From NCBI GenBank assembly GCA_963575745.1, contig CAUYUJ010014320.1:124001-188000 (forward strand): a stretch of DNA of 64,000 nucleotides. The letters are read 5' to 3'. How positions within the stretch are numbered: position 1 is the first letter of the stretch; every line of letters starts with the position of its first letter. This DNA comes from Prorocentrum cordatum. Its lineage: Eukaryota; Sar; Dinophyceae; Prorocentrales; Prorocentraceae. Under the pieces are notes generated by a model, which worked only from the letters and a program-made list of their open reading frames with translations, ran no database searches and had not been told where the DNA came from. Both the position numbers and the translations under genes were made by a program. Shown here in pieces: positions 11,323 through 21,714 of this stretch.

Positions 11323-12183
11323 ATGTTCGCTCGGCGAGGACCATCGAAAATTGCACGGAGAATGGACGTCCAAGCGATGGCGAGACGCGCAGGCCAGGGG
11401 TGCCGGACCACCTGCGAACCGGCGTGTCATCATTGAACCTATCCACCGGAAGGGACCGGCGAGGCCCAGGTGTCCGAAGCCGCAATCTCGCGAAGGAGAG
11501 GAGCGCCTGCAGCGTGCAACGACCAGGCCAGAAACGAATTAGACGCCCCATGATGTCCCCCCCGGTGCGTTCTTTGGCCACCCAGATGTGGCAGAAGAGA
11601 TCATGTTGTTACCCCCTGGCGATAACGGGCACGATCAGGAGGGAGAGGAGGGGGAGGGGCCAGTAAGGTCACGATTTGCGCCAGCGACGTGTGGGCATGA
11701 TTGACATTGGCTAACTCCGAGACGGTGCATGCACGAATCGTAACGTGACCAGCGACCACGGGGGGGAGGACCCGGTGGCCTCTGTAAAGGGCATGCGTGC
11801 TGCAGGCGTGCTTGCCTTTATTGAAGGGACGCCAGAACGCCAGCCTTTCCCAGCGACAGCAGCTTCGCTCGCTCGTTCGTTGCAGTGTCCTTGGGATCTC
11901 GACAGAAACACAGTCGAGCGAGATGCCACGGCCCGCAGTGAAGAGAGAGGCGAGGGGTGGAGACAGGAGGGCGCACTAGCGAGCAACGTGCACGCAAGCA
12001 GGCTCGGGGGCCCCGAGGCTGAGAAATGGCGGGACATCGGTAGACAGTGAAGTGGGAGTCCAATTCCTCTATTTCTCCTCCCCCCTCTCCCAGACCCCCG
12101 ACGTCCCGATCTTATCACATCCGAAAAACCGTGAAGGTCTAGACCCTTTCCCAAGCACGGGTTTCTCATCCTGGGCTGTTCTT
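11323..12183. other. Non-coding stretch, no gene recognised
   Basis: No family resemblance in any frame and no clear repeat structure. Confidence 0.5.
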
Positions 12184-12766
12184 CCCTACCTAGGCTCTGC
12201 CTAGAAGGGGTCTTACTCGGTATGCTTAAAGGGCCGGGCAGTGGAACCCGCCCCGGGCGGTTCCCCCAGGATCCGCCCCGCGGTTCCCCCAGTTATCTTA
12301 GCTTAGCTGACCTTCATCTTAGCTTCGCTGAGCTTTAGCATAGCAGAGCACAGCATAGCATAGCGTAGCATAGCATAGCGCAGCACAGCATATCATAGCA
12401 TAGCCCAGCATTGCATAGCACAGCGCAGCATAGCATAGCATAGCATAGCATAGCATAGCATAGCGCAGCACAGCACAGCATAGCAGAGCAGAGCAGAGCA
12501 GAGCATAGCATAGCGCAGCACAGCACAGCATAGCATAGCATAGCATAGCGCGGCATAACATAGCATAGCGTAACATAGCATAGCATAGCTTAGCATAGCA
12601 CAGCGCAGCATGACATAGCATAGCGTAGTATAGCATAGCATATCATAGCATAGCATAGCATAGCGCAGCATAGCATATCATAGCATAGCGCAGCATAGCA
12701 TGGTATAGCATAGCATAGCATAGCATCTAATGCTGCTTGCCTAGGGGCTCCAACTTCTAGGTAGGG
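12184..12766 (-). repeat. Inverted-end repeat element M1, copy B, with TAGCA satellite
   Basis: Starts CCCTACCTAGG and ends CTAGGTAGGG. It is the inverted counterpart of 1035-1310, matching over both end regions and about 14 bp beyond the right end. The core (about 12345-12726) is a 5-bp AGCAT/AGCGC satellite of about 75 units, much longer than the GCTAA core of copy A. Frames over the satellite read Ala-Met-Leu-Cys-Tyr and are not genes. Confidence 0.75.
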
Positions 12767-13029
12767 ACGCACTGGGGTAATTTTTACGATCTTGGGACAC
12801 GGTAAAGGCGAGGCCGAAAATTCCAACAACACATTCCGTCGCGAAATGTTCACGACTACACAGTGTCTGAGCTTCCCCAGATTCCATAAGGTTTCGGAGG
12901 TTTTCGTGGACGTTCCAAGAGTCTCGAGACTTGGGTCACGTTCCAGCAAGTTCCGGCCCGCGCCCCTGCAGCGAGTCCGCTGCTCTGAATGCGCGCAGCT
13001 CGTCCAGATGTGAAATCTTCGAGCCGGAC

Positions 13030-13320
13030 AAGATAAAGAAAAGTCAAGCGAAAATTCCATGATGAAAAGGAGCCGTCCTTCATCCCTGTAGCCAGGCTTA
13101 AGACGAATGTGCCCGTCGTTGCGGCCAGAGCCCCATTTGAAGAAAGAGTCGGCCTCCACCCCTGTAGCCGCTGCAATAGTTTAAGACGAGCGCGCGTGGC
13201 GCAGTTTAAAACGAGTCAGCCTCCATCGCTGAAGCTGATGTCAGTTTTCAGAGGGGTGTGACGCGAAATTCGCGTTCTGAAAACCACCCGCCCTTCATTA
13301 TTGAAGCAGTTGGAGCGTTT
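13030..13320 (+). repeat. ~80-bp minisatellite, degenerate copy of the 48.76-49.33 kb family
   Basis: Three or four worn units with GTTTAAGACGA, CAGCCTCCA and TGTAGCCGCTGCAA-type blocks. The blocks resemble the array at 48755-49330 and the inverted one at 44460-44800. Confidence 0.5.
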
Positions 13321-14109
13321 GCTGCTTCAGGGTAGCGAGTTTGCAATGAAGTCTCCAGCGAAATGCGCGGCCTGGCCTACGGACACGTCTGGCGATGCGA
13401 CAGGGGGGGGGCTGTTCACAAGAAAGAGGGGTGAAGGGAAGAGGAGAAAGAGGAACACGGGGAGGAGCGCGGAGAATTCATGGATTGCATTGCGCTTCTA
13501 TAGGATGTGAGCCCGCCTGCACACACTCAAACTGGGAGAGCCCTTGCTACCCCGAAGGGCGGTTCCTTGCACACCAGAAGCGACAAAACGGGAAGGGAGG
13601 AGGAGGAGGAGGAGCAGGAGGAGGAAGTACGTGCGATTTTCCAGATGCCCTTCCGCCGCGACGGCCGTGGAAGCAGGTGTTGATCGAACCTTGTGGCGCC
13701 TCCAGGTACGTCCGACGAGCAGGAGGAGGAGGAGGAGGATTGCAGTGTAGTGCTAATGCCCTTAAGGGTAGGCATCACCCTGTTAAGGTGCTCGTGAAGG
13801 TTGAATGACAAACCTTCTGGTCCCTGAGCTTGTGCAGGGACTGTTGTTGGCACCTTGTGTTAGTGGATGGTATGCGTGGTCAGCAGACCCCGGGACAGCC
13901 ACCTATGTTCGACACATTAGGTTTGGAGGTGGGTGTTTCACGATAGCCCCTATCGCCTCCTACCGTAGAAGCGGTAAGTCACGATGCGCGTCTCCCTACC
14001 TGACCAGAGGATGGGCTGGCATCCCCCAGAATAGCATCAGACGCTGGCTCCCTAACCTTGCAAGGGAGGTCCGGGGCAGCCCACCGTGGGCCACCAGGCA
14101 GGACGGCAT
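13321..14109. other. Non-coding stretch with short AGG arrays
   Basis: AGG runs near 13590-13625 and 13715-13740. Just right of the second is a variant of the VGGTxRK-type motif (CCCTTAAGGGTAGGCATCACC). No gene is seen. Confidence 0.5.
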
Positions 14110-14830
14110 GCTACCCTAGTTAGGACATGCGCGCCTGCTACACCGCAGGGAGGATCGCCATCCTGGCGGTGACGGGGGTGGGACTTGGGACCCGCTCCGC
14201 ACCAGGGCAACATAGAGGTTTGCTTTGCAGCAGGCTGGCACGCTACCTCAGGGTTGACACGGGGGGACCTGCGTCATCGCAGGTCTGATCGCCACTCCAA
14301 GGGTGGCACAGGCAGGCAGCTCTCAGGCAGGCCGGGTCGCCCCCCCCCAGAGGGTGGACGGGGCGGGCCCCCCTCCATTGCCGCCGATGTCTCCGCTGTG
14401 GGGTGACAAGAGGGACCTGGTCCGCAGGATTGCCGACCGCCACCCTGGCAGTTTCCGGGGGGGAACTGGTCCACAGCCGGGCGCCCTTCCGCTTGAGAGG
14501 TGACAAGGGAGCCCTGCTCCAACGCGGGCCCATCGCCAATCTAGGGGTGACGGATTGTTGGCCCCCCCAGCAGGATTGATCGCTGGACCCCCAGAAGGGT
14601 GACTGATGGTGGACCCCCAGCGGATGGTGGACCCCCAGCATGGAGGTCCTCCGGGTGACCGGAGGACCTATTCCACAGCAGTGTGGATCATCGCCACTCT
14701 AGGGGCGACGTTCAGGCGGCTCCCCAGCAAGACTGATCGCCGGCTTGCGGGTGACAGAGGAAAGCCTCCTCCACAGTAGGGCGGAGCGCCACCCCGGGGG
14801 CAACAGGTTGGCGCGCGCTCGTCCGTAGAG
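14110..14830 (+). repeat. ~60-bp degenerate minisatellite with GATCGCCA...GGGTGAC core
   Basis: At least ten irregular units, each with a core near GATCGCCACTCTAGGGGTGAC separated by 35-50 bp of GC-rich sequence with CCACAGCAG-like blocks. The core is imperfectly palindromic. No coding signal. Confidence 0.65.
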
Positions 14831-16209
14831 CGACGACCGTCGTTCGACCGCCAGCCAGGATGCACGTCGATCCAACGAGTTACGCCCGGAGCGTCTTGGC
14901 CCCCCGCGCTCTCAAGCATAAGCCTGCACAGAGCGTTAACCAACTGTCCCCCCAGCCGCGGATGCACCGCCTGGCAGGCGGCTGCTCCCTGGCGCCTCGG
15001 TTCTGGCTTATGTTGCACTCAGTGTGCACTGGCAATCTAAACGGTCGCCGCCGCTATGCGGTCGCCACCGTTCCAGCCAGGTTGGCGCCACCGCAGCCTT
15101 AGCCTACCTGTCCGCCGCGGCTTCCAGACGACCTCGTTTCTCCTGGAGATGCGGGCGATCGGCGGAGGCGCACCTTGACGGGGTGATAGGGGGTGGGGAC
15201 TGGACGGAAGGCGGATCCGGTCAGATCCGCCCATGACAACTTGCTCGTCGACCACTGCAATGCCAGCCTTCGCCGGCACAGGGCTGCAAGCCTCCGTTCT
15301 CCAGGAGGTCCGCCCCACGCTCTCCAGCGACTGCACCGAGGGAGGAACTCCGGCCTCGGTGGGACCACTAAGGGCGGGCCGCGAGGATCTCTCAACCCGT
15401 CTGAGGCGGAGGCAGTTGAGACGAGGTGTCTTCCTCACCTCCTGCCTCCACGCACACCGTACTGCCAAAGAAGGTACCCCCTCGAGCTCGTGACCGCTCT
15501 TCAGAAGCGAAGTGTGGTCCGCACGGCCGCCCCGAATTAGGGCCACGCGGGCAGAGCCTGGACGGCAGGCCTTGATGCTCAATCAAGAGGCTGCATGTCA
15601 TCGGCCACAGGCAAAGGATGGGAGGAAAGACGGGGGAAGAGGTACGAGCGTGGTGCCAGGGGGAGCATGTGGGTTAAGAATTCTTGCTTTTCTGACACAC
15701 CGAATCCGCGACACCAATGGACCCTCGCCTCACAAGCCGCAACCAGCCAAGCAAGGGTAAGCAAAAAGCATGGGGATTGCGGCGGCCACAGCGTTTACAT
15801 AAAAGTGTCCACCCACAGCGCTTGCATACTCTTAAGCCACCTCTCTGGGCCGCGACAGCGTCTTCCGCTTCCATCCTGCTCCTTTGCTTCACTCTCGGGC
15901 GCTTCATTATTCTGCCTCGCTGTCGTGATACGCTTTGTGTTTTCTGCGTCACAGTCGTGATCCGCTCATTTTGCCACCGCGCGCCATCGCAACTTGGAGA
16001 ATTTAGCACGGGTCCAACAGGGACCCCCTTGCTTTTGCCACGGCCATCGCGCCTTGCAGTTGCACGGCTTCTGACCCGACATGTTGTTTTGCCAATGCGC
16101 CGCTTGGGCGCCAAACCTCCCCCGAAGTGGGGTATAGACTAGACCTCTAACCCGTCTTTTCGAGGCGTTTACCAGCACGGAAAGCCTTACACCCCGCTGC
16201 CTCGCCCGA
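14831..16209. other. Non-coding stretch, no gene recognised
   Basis: No frame shows family resemblance. Around 15960-16090 short blocks (TTTTGCCAC plus GCCATCGCG) repeat two or three times. Confidence 0.5.
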
Positions 16210-16339
16210 GCTTCAACGCGCGAGGTTGGCCACCAGTGGGCCCAGACAATTTCTGAACATACCGCCCCCCGGGCGCAAATTCAAATTGTCCAGGGGCACC
16301 CCGCGCTCCAGCCCGCTCGCGACGGGTGTGGGCGCGCTT

Positions 16340-16525
16340 GACCTGTGGATGCGCGACCTTTGGCATTGCCGCCAGCCTGCGCCCAAACAAGAACGAACCG
16401 TGGTAGCGGCTCGACGTGAGAATGTGCAGAGCCGCTGGCCTTTCCGCCTCGCAACTGGGGGGGCGCGCATAATTTGCGGATGCGCGAAATCTGGCACTGC
16501 CGCCAGCCAGTGCCCGAAAAGAGAC
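16340..16525 (+). repeat. 126-bp tandem duplication
   Basis: TGTGGATGCGCGACCTTTGG at about 16342 recurs as TGCGGATGCGCGAAATCTGG at about 16468, each followed by CATTGCCGCCAGCC or CACTGCCGCCAGCC. Confidence 0.6.
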
Positions 16526-16534
16526 AATCTGGGT

Positions 16535-16840
16535 TTCGTATCAGATGGAGGAGGAGGAGGAGGAGGAAGAGGAGGAGGAAGGAAGAGGAGGAGGAAGGAA
16601 GAGGAGGAGGAGGAGGAGGAGGAGGCAGAGATGGGCAGAGGGCGCTGGACAGGGGCAGGCGGCGGCCGCCGCTGCCCCCGACGCGGCCGCCACCGCGCCC
16701 GCCGCTGCGGCGCCCGCCACCGCGCCCGCCCCGCCCGCGGCGGCGCCCGTCGCCGGGCCCTCGGCGGCGGCGGCGCTCCCGCCGGACCGCGCGGAGGCCC
16801 CGCGACGACGGCGACGTCGGCGGGGGGAAGGCCAGGCGTT
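16535..16840. repeat. GAG array followed by GCC-rich sequence
   Basis: GAG triplets (16545-16630) pass into CCGCCGC/GCGCCCGCC repeats. Long Ala/Pro/Arg/Glu frames here are artefacts. Confidence 0.8.
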
Positions 16841-17119
16841 CGGCGGCGACAGCGTGGGCGAACAGCCCGTGGAGAGGGCAGCGCACGTGTAGCCAGGGGC
16901 GGCGATGGCCCATGCCTTCGGCGAGAGTCCCCGGCGAATGCGCGTAGCGCCCGCCCCTTTTGGGGCAGTCGCCCCCGCCCTGGCCCCAGAGCCGCGGGCA
17001 CACGGCCCCCCGCGGATCGGGGGCTGCGGCAGGGGCGCGGGCCACGGGGGCAGGCGCGGGGAGGCGGTCCGCCGGGGGGGGGGCACGGAGTGCATGCTGG
17101 CCCCGCCGCCAGGCACGGC

Positions 17120-17630
17120 CTTCGACATGTGGTGCAAGCTGCGTGGTGCGAGCTAGGCGGCGCACGCCGTGTGCACGAAGCTGCGGTGCGCCAGCTATTT
17201 TGCGCAAGCTACGCGGTGCAACAACTATGGGTAATGCAAGCTGCGTGGTGCAAGCTATGTGGTAGACGTGATGAGGCTCAAGCTACGTGGCGCAAGGCAT
17301 GCTCTGGAAGCTATACGCTGCAAGCTGCGCGGTGCTCGCTGTGGCGCGAACTACGTGGTCCAGGCCATGCGAAAGCCGTGCGGTGCAAGTTACGTGCCTC
17401 AAAATATGTGGTGCAAGCTATGAGGTTCAAGCTATATGGTGCAATCCGCGCGGTGCAAATTCGGTGGTGCATGTTATGCGGCACAAGGTAGGTGGTGCAA
17501 GCTGCGCGGCGCAAGATACGTGGTGCAAGCTCTGCGGCGCAAGGTATGTGGTGCAAGCTGCGTGGTGCAAGCTTTGTGGTGAAGCTGTGTGGTCCAAGTT
17601 GCGGTGCAAAGTGTGCTGGGCAAGCTGCCC
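17120..17630 (+). repeat. 15-bp minisatellite GTGGTGCAAGCTRYG
   Basis: More than 30 irregular units close to GTGGTGCAAGCTATG. The unit is shared with the 3.2-3.9 kb intron repeat and appears inverted at 18290-18490. It produces Cys/Ala/Val-rich frames that are not genes. Confidence 0.85.
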
Positions 17631-18289
17631 GCGAGGCGCCCACGTCTAGGCAGCACCCGGCATCTTGAAAGCTTCAGCTCCCGCACGGGGCCACCCGCGA
17701 AGCGCCCAGACGGCTTGCCACCAGCCGCAGACCTTAAACATGCAAGCATGCGCACAGCCAGGCTCCAGCTGAGAACCCGGGTCCGCAGTGGCAAACATAC
17801 ACCGCCGTCCACTTCGTTCGCGAGACAAGGACTCTGTGCTGCGGCGGCGGTCATGGCCAACAAGGGGTCACATTGCCATCCCGAGGATTCCCCCCGCAGG
17901 TTCCCGGAGGGTTCGCGCAGCATGCCCGCCAACACGGGTGTGTGACAGCCGCAATTCATCAAAGGTTACAAGATGGGCGCGGCCGTGTTCTGATCGATTC
18001 GTCTGGTTCCCGCGTCGTCTCCAAGAACCCGCTGGGTACAAATTGCTGCTCTCGCCTTGATTAAGACTGCATTAGACCTTCGCGCGCGCGCCAGAACAAT
18101 TTCCCAACCAGCGGTTGCACTAAAGGATCTTGGTTTAGCTTCTGAGCAGTTTGGTAGTTTTCCCAGGTGTTCGCCCAATCGCCGCCCGTAGGGCTTTTCG
18201 TGGGCGCGTCGTGCGTTGTCCTGGGTTGTTGCAGGGTTCTTCAGCGCGCTCGCCACTCGTGGGTGCTTCGCCGCTGCCCACATGGTTAG
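17631..18289. other. Spacer between inverted minisatellite arrays, no gene seen
   Basis: No recognisable coding sequence. It separates the + array at 17120-17630 from its inverted counterpart at 18290-18490. Confidence 0.5.
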
Positions 18290-18490
18290 CGTGCACCACA
18301 AATCCTACACCACGTACCTTGCACCACATCGACTGCACCACAGAGCTTGCACGAGGAGTGCACCACATGGCTTGCGCCACGCAGGATGCGCCACATACGT
18401 ATTGCGCTGCAGAGCTGGCACCACGCACACACTGCACCGCATAGCTTGCGCCGCATGTCTTACATTACATAGCTTGCACGACTCGTGTTG
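18290..18490 (-). repeat. 15-bp minisatellite, inverted array
   Basis: Units near CACCACATAGCTTGCACC, the reverse complement of the 17.1-17.6 kb unit. With that array it forms a large imperfect inverted repeat around a ~660-bp spacer. Confidence 0.8.
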
Positions 18491-19569
18491 CACGACACCG
18501 CACACAGACAAAGTGTAAGAACTCAGTGTTCAGGATCCACGCTGGCAAACTTGTTTAAGCTGTCTCTGTTAGATGATATCGACTGGCAGAAACCGCTGGC
18601 AGAAATGATTAGTTATTTTGACGTTAAGCCGAGATCATCTGGGGATCGCAATGTTTCATATGGCGAATTATACGTTCCAAACGTCCAAGATTCATCATGA
18701 ACGAACAATTTGCATTCTTCTGTTCACTGCAGGTGCAATCGGCTCTCATCCTCCCCCCCGCCACCCCCTCGCCAGGCCCGAGGCACGACGCAAGAGCGAC
18801 AGGAGATCCCGGAGCCGCCGCAGTCGCTGCCATTGTCGACGCTCGCCGGGAGGGGCAGCGGGGGGGCGGGGGTTCCTCTTAGACGCGGCGACACCGGCAG
18901 CGGATAGCCAGACTTCCAGAGATTCGAAAATATCGAATTCGAAGTGTTCTTCCATTGTCGGCATCTGGGTGACGCTTTCGGGACCCAAGCCCGTCAAAAA
19001 CAATTCAGGATGAAAAGTTGGTCCAGTGGAGAGGTCCCAGAGGTCCAGGGCATCCAAAAATATTGAGACGTCGGAGATCTGGATGGCCGAGGGGTGGGCA
19101 CACGCATTCGCCTGGGAGCCTCGTGGGACACATGGATGACCAGATCCCTTGCCGTACTCCCAGGCGTAGTGGTCACGGGGGCGGCTTCGGCGCCGAGGGG
19201 GGGAGGGAGAGGAGGATAGGGGGGGAGGAGCCTTGCTGCCACAGTGTACCAAGGAAGGTCCAGCATAGATGAGGGCGCGTGGGTGAGCGATGGTTTAGCG
19301 TTTCTATACGAAATCAGCGCGCTCCGTCGCCAAATCAGGCGGCAATGGCGTTATGTGTCGGGGGTAACGTTCCCCGATACGTTGATCTGGCGCCCACGCG
19401 CCAGATCCACGGATCCCTAATTCATCTCAGCGTGTGCCCGAGTGCAGGAGAGCGACGACGCTTCCCCGCACGTCCTTCGGTGGGTTCGCACAGGAGGGAT
19501 CTGGACACGTGGTTTCTGCAAGCACCGCGTGCCCGTGATAGCTTTCTCTGCCCTTCTACGACAATCCGC
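18491..19569. other. Non-coding stretch, no gene recognised
   Basis: 18520-18760 is AT-richer than its surroundings. A frame at 18485-18700 has no family match. Nothing else is identified. Confidence 0.45.
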
Positions 19570-19775
19570 GCGTTTGGTTTAATATGCTGGTGCAGCGAGG
19601 CGATACTTGGCGCAAGATTTGTCCAGCTCCTCAGTTGTTCGAGTCCGTTTGCATCGTGTTCATCGGATTGGCCTGCTGTGTCCATCGTTGCCGAGGCGGC
19701 GCACCAGTCCCTTCACCGCGACAGGCACTTCGGTACGACGCCAGAGCCAAGCACGAAATCGGCATTGATTAGCGT

Positions 19776-20040
19776 CTTTATGCCGACGCGGATTGGACGT
19801 GCCGTGTGTGTTTGAAGCAATTCTGGACCAGGCTGCGTTTAGTTGTGCAGTGGTCGCCCCCAGAACGCACCGCACATTGGACGTGGGTCGTTGTCAATTG
19901 TTCGCCTGTGTCCCCTGAGAGAGTGGCTGAACTAGATGCCGCTGACACAGCAGCCTACCGCACAGCCAGAAAAGAAGGCCACACGCGCCCTCTCGCTGCC
20001 AGCCCTGTTAAGCAGTCGCCCATGACAACTGGCGGTTACT
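19776..20040 (+). pseudogene. LINE C-terminal fragment (zinc-finger tail)
   Basis: The frame from about 19776 reads DADWTCRVCLKQFWTRLRL, with a Cys-x2-Cys pair. It then reaches VSPERVAELDAADTAAYRTARKEG, which resembles the stretch after the last zinc finger of dinoflagellate LINE polyproteins as I recall them. No RT lies upstream on this strand, so this is a 3' scrap of a LINE, consistent with 5' truncation at insertion. The frame is open to the stop at 20040-20042. The assignment rests on family memory over about 80 residues. Confidence 0.45.
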
Positions 20041-20042
20041 AA

Positions 20043-20155
20043 ACGGCCCTGCGCGTTGACTAAACAGCCCTGCCCTGCTTGATTCCTTTGGGCGCGTTTA
20101 CTAAACAGCTTCGCGTGTCGGGGTGATTCTTATGGGGGTTGGACGTTCTGCCCTC
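20043..20155 (+). repeat. Dispersed ~105-bp repeat R105, copy 2
   Basis: Counterpart of 4531-4650 in the same orientation. It contains a further near-duplicate block (CTAAACAGCCCTGCC/CTAAACAGCTTCGC). It directly follows the LINE tail at 20040. Confidence 0.6.
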
Positions 20156-20485
20156 CAGAGTGGGGCCAGGAGAAGAAAAGAGAGCAGGAGAAGGAAAACG
20201 ATGAAGAGGATGCACGCGGCACAGAGGGAGGCGGACGGCTCCCTCCGAAGGCTGGCGCGCGACGGGGATAGCACGAGCCCCGCGCAGCAGCGCCGGCGGC
20301 CCTTCGGAGCGCGGGCTCCCACGCGCGGCACGGCTGCGGCCCCACGGCGGCCCGACGCCGGCGCCAGCCGGCAGGTCCACCGGCTCGATCGGCACCGCGT
20401 CGGGCGTTGCCACGCGCGGCATGAGCCTGCGATCGAGCCTAGAGAGGACGTATCTGCCCGTGGTCGACGCGACCGGCACACATGA

Positions 20486-20535
20486 TCCGTGAAATCCGCG
20501 CAGACCTCCGAGTTTTTATGTCTATGTCATTGCCT
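20486..20535. repeat. Half copy of hairpin element M2
   Basis: TGAAATCCGCGCAGACCTCCGAG followed by a TTTATGTCTATGTC-like tract matches the right arm and flank of the copy at 25655-25767. The left arm is missing. A related flank (CAGTTTATGTTTATGGCGTT) lies at about 21073-21093. Confidence 0.6.
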
Positions 20536-20540
20536 GTTTC

Positions 20541-21105
20541 CCTAATCTCGGAGGTTGATGGACCTCCTACCCTGACACGTTGATTAGCGAATTGGCCGTT
20601 TTCGGTTCGCGAGAGGGCGTCGCGGCGGCGGGTAGGTTCGCGTCGTGTCGACAGGCGGCGACCCCGCCGTAGGCGTTCACGTTGAGCGCCGCCGGCGACC
20701 CAGAATCGGTCGATGTTGAACGACCTGAAGTTTCGGAGACGGCCGATCGTTCAAGGTGGATCGAGCCCCGCAATGTCTGGAACCAACGCCGAAGTCGACG
20801 CGACACGAACCTGCTGTATTTGCCCTTGGCCGACGCGGCCAGCACGCATGGGTGGCGGAACCCATCCGCTTTCCACGCTGCAGTCGCGCGCCACACACCA
20901 GGCAGGCCACTTCGCGGCACCCCTCGCGCTGGAGACCTTGCCCGCCCGCCGCAAGCGGAGCTCCGCCATGTGCGCGGGCCTCGCCACTGCCCAGGTGCTC
21001 GCGTTTGACGTCCAGCACCCTCGAGACCACGCTTCCTTTCGGCGGCTCCTTCACTCGAAGAAGGAAAAACGCCTACAGTTTATGTTTATGGCGTTCTTTC
21101 TTCTT
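20541..21105. other. 3' flank of the minus-strand LINE, no gene seen
   Basis: Probably worn 3' sequence of the LINE ending near 21106. It holds the M2-like flank at about 21073-21093. No clear coding frame. Confidence 0.4.
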
Positions 21106-21714
21106 CTAGTCACCACAGCCCGTTGCGGCTTGGCCTTGCGGTGCGTGGTGTCCTTGCCCTACACGCAGGGCCGCCTCGTCGACCAGGTCCCGCGACTGCT
21201 GGAGGTTGTGCCGAGGGCCTACAGGCGCGCGGCCGAAGGCGGCGGCAGACTTGGCCGCCTCATCCGCAAAACGGTTGCCGCGCCAGTCGGCGAGGCTGAT
21301 CTTACCCGACTCCACGGCACGAGCCTTGCAGCGCGACTTTACCCAACACACAAGCAGCCCCTGCTCGCCGACGCCCCCGAAAGTTGTCCAGCAAATCCCA
21401 CAGCACACGCTACAAGTGAGCACACGCGCAACCGCATCTGGTGGTGACCTCCGCGGCTCCATGACCCCTTTGAAGGCAAACTGAGAGTCCACCACGGCCT
21501 CCATCGGAGGCAGGCTGTGACGAACGAGCATGATCAGCACCATCCGCTCGCCGCCATTGATGTCCACGGACTTTTCGTATAGCATCCCCGGGAGCGACAT
21601 GAGGTATTGGACAGTGCCGGGCCGCAATGCCACCACACCCCAGCCCACGGTCTCGTAGCCGTCGAACTCCGCCTCGAATGCAGACCCGTCGAGGTAGGCA
21701 TTCCCCGACGGCAC
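21106..21714 (-). pseudogene. RNase H domain of LINE relic A
   Basis: This uninterrupted 202-codon frame is the C-terminal RNase H of a LINE. The four acidic catalytic positions are in order: D9 in YLDGSA, E56 in GGERM, D76 in AVVDSQFA and D151 in GNRFADEAA. The LADWRGNRFADEAAK stretch is the usual last motif. RNase H in a LINE removes RNA from the RNA:DNA hybrid during target-primed synthesis. Upstream on the same strand (21736-21939) is a Cys/His-rich frame, then RT remnants to 24212. The frame is out of phase with those pieces, so it is part of a broken element and not a free gene. Confidence 0.7.

Noticed and set aside
12319-12671. Met/Leu/Cys/Tyr-rich frames that look like membrane peptides
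   Set aside because: They are the three readings of a 5-bp AGCAT satellite.
14110-14830. CRISPR-like array of short repeats with spacers
   Set aside because: Repeats are degenerate, spacer lengths vary, no cas genes are near, and the context is a eukaryotic nuclear genome.
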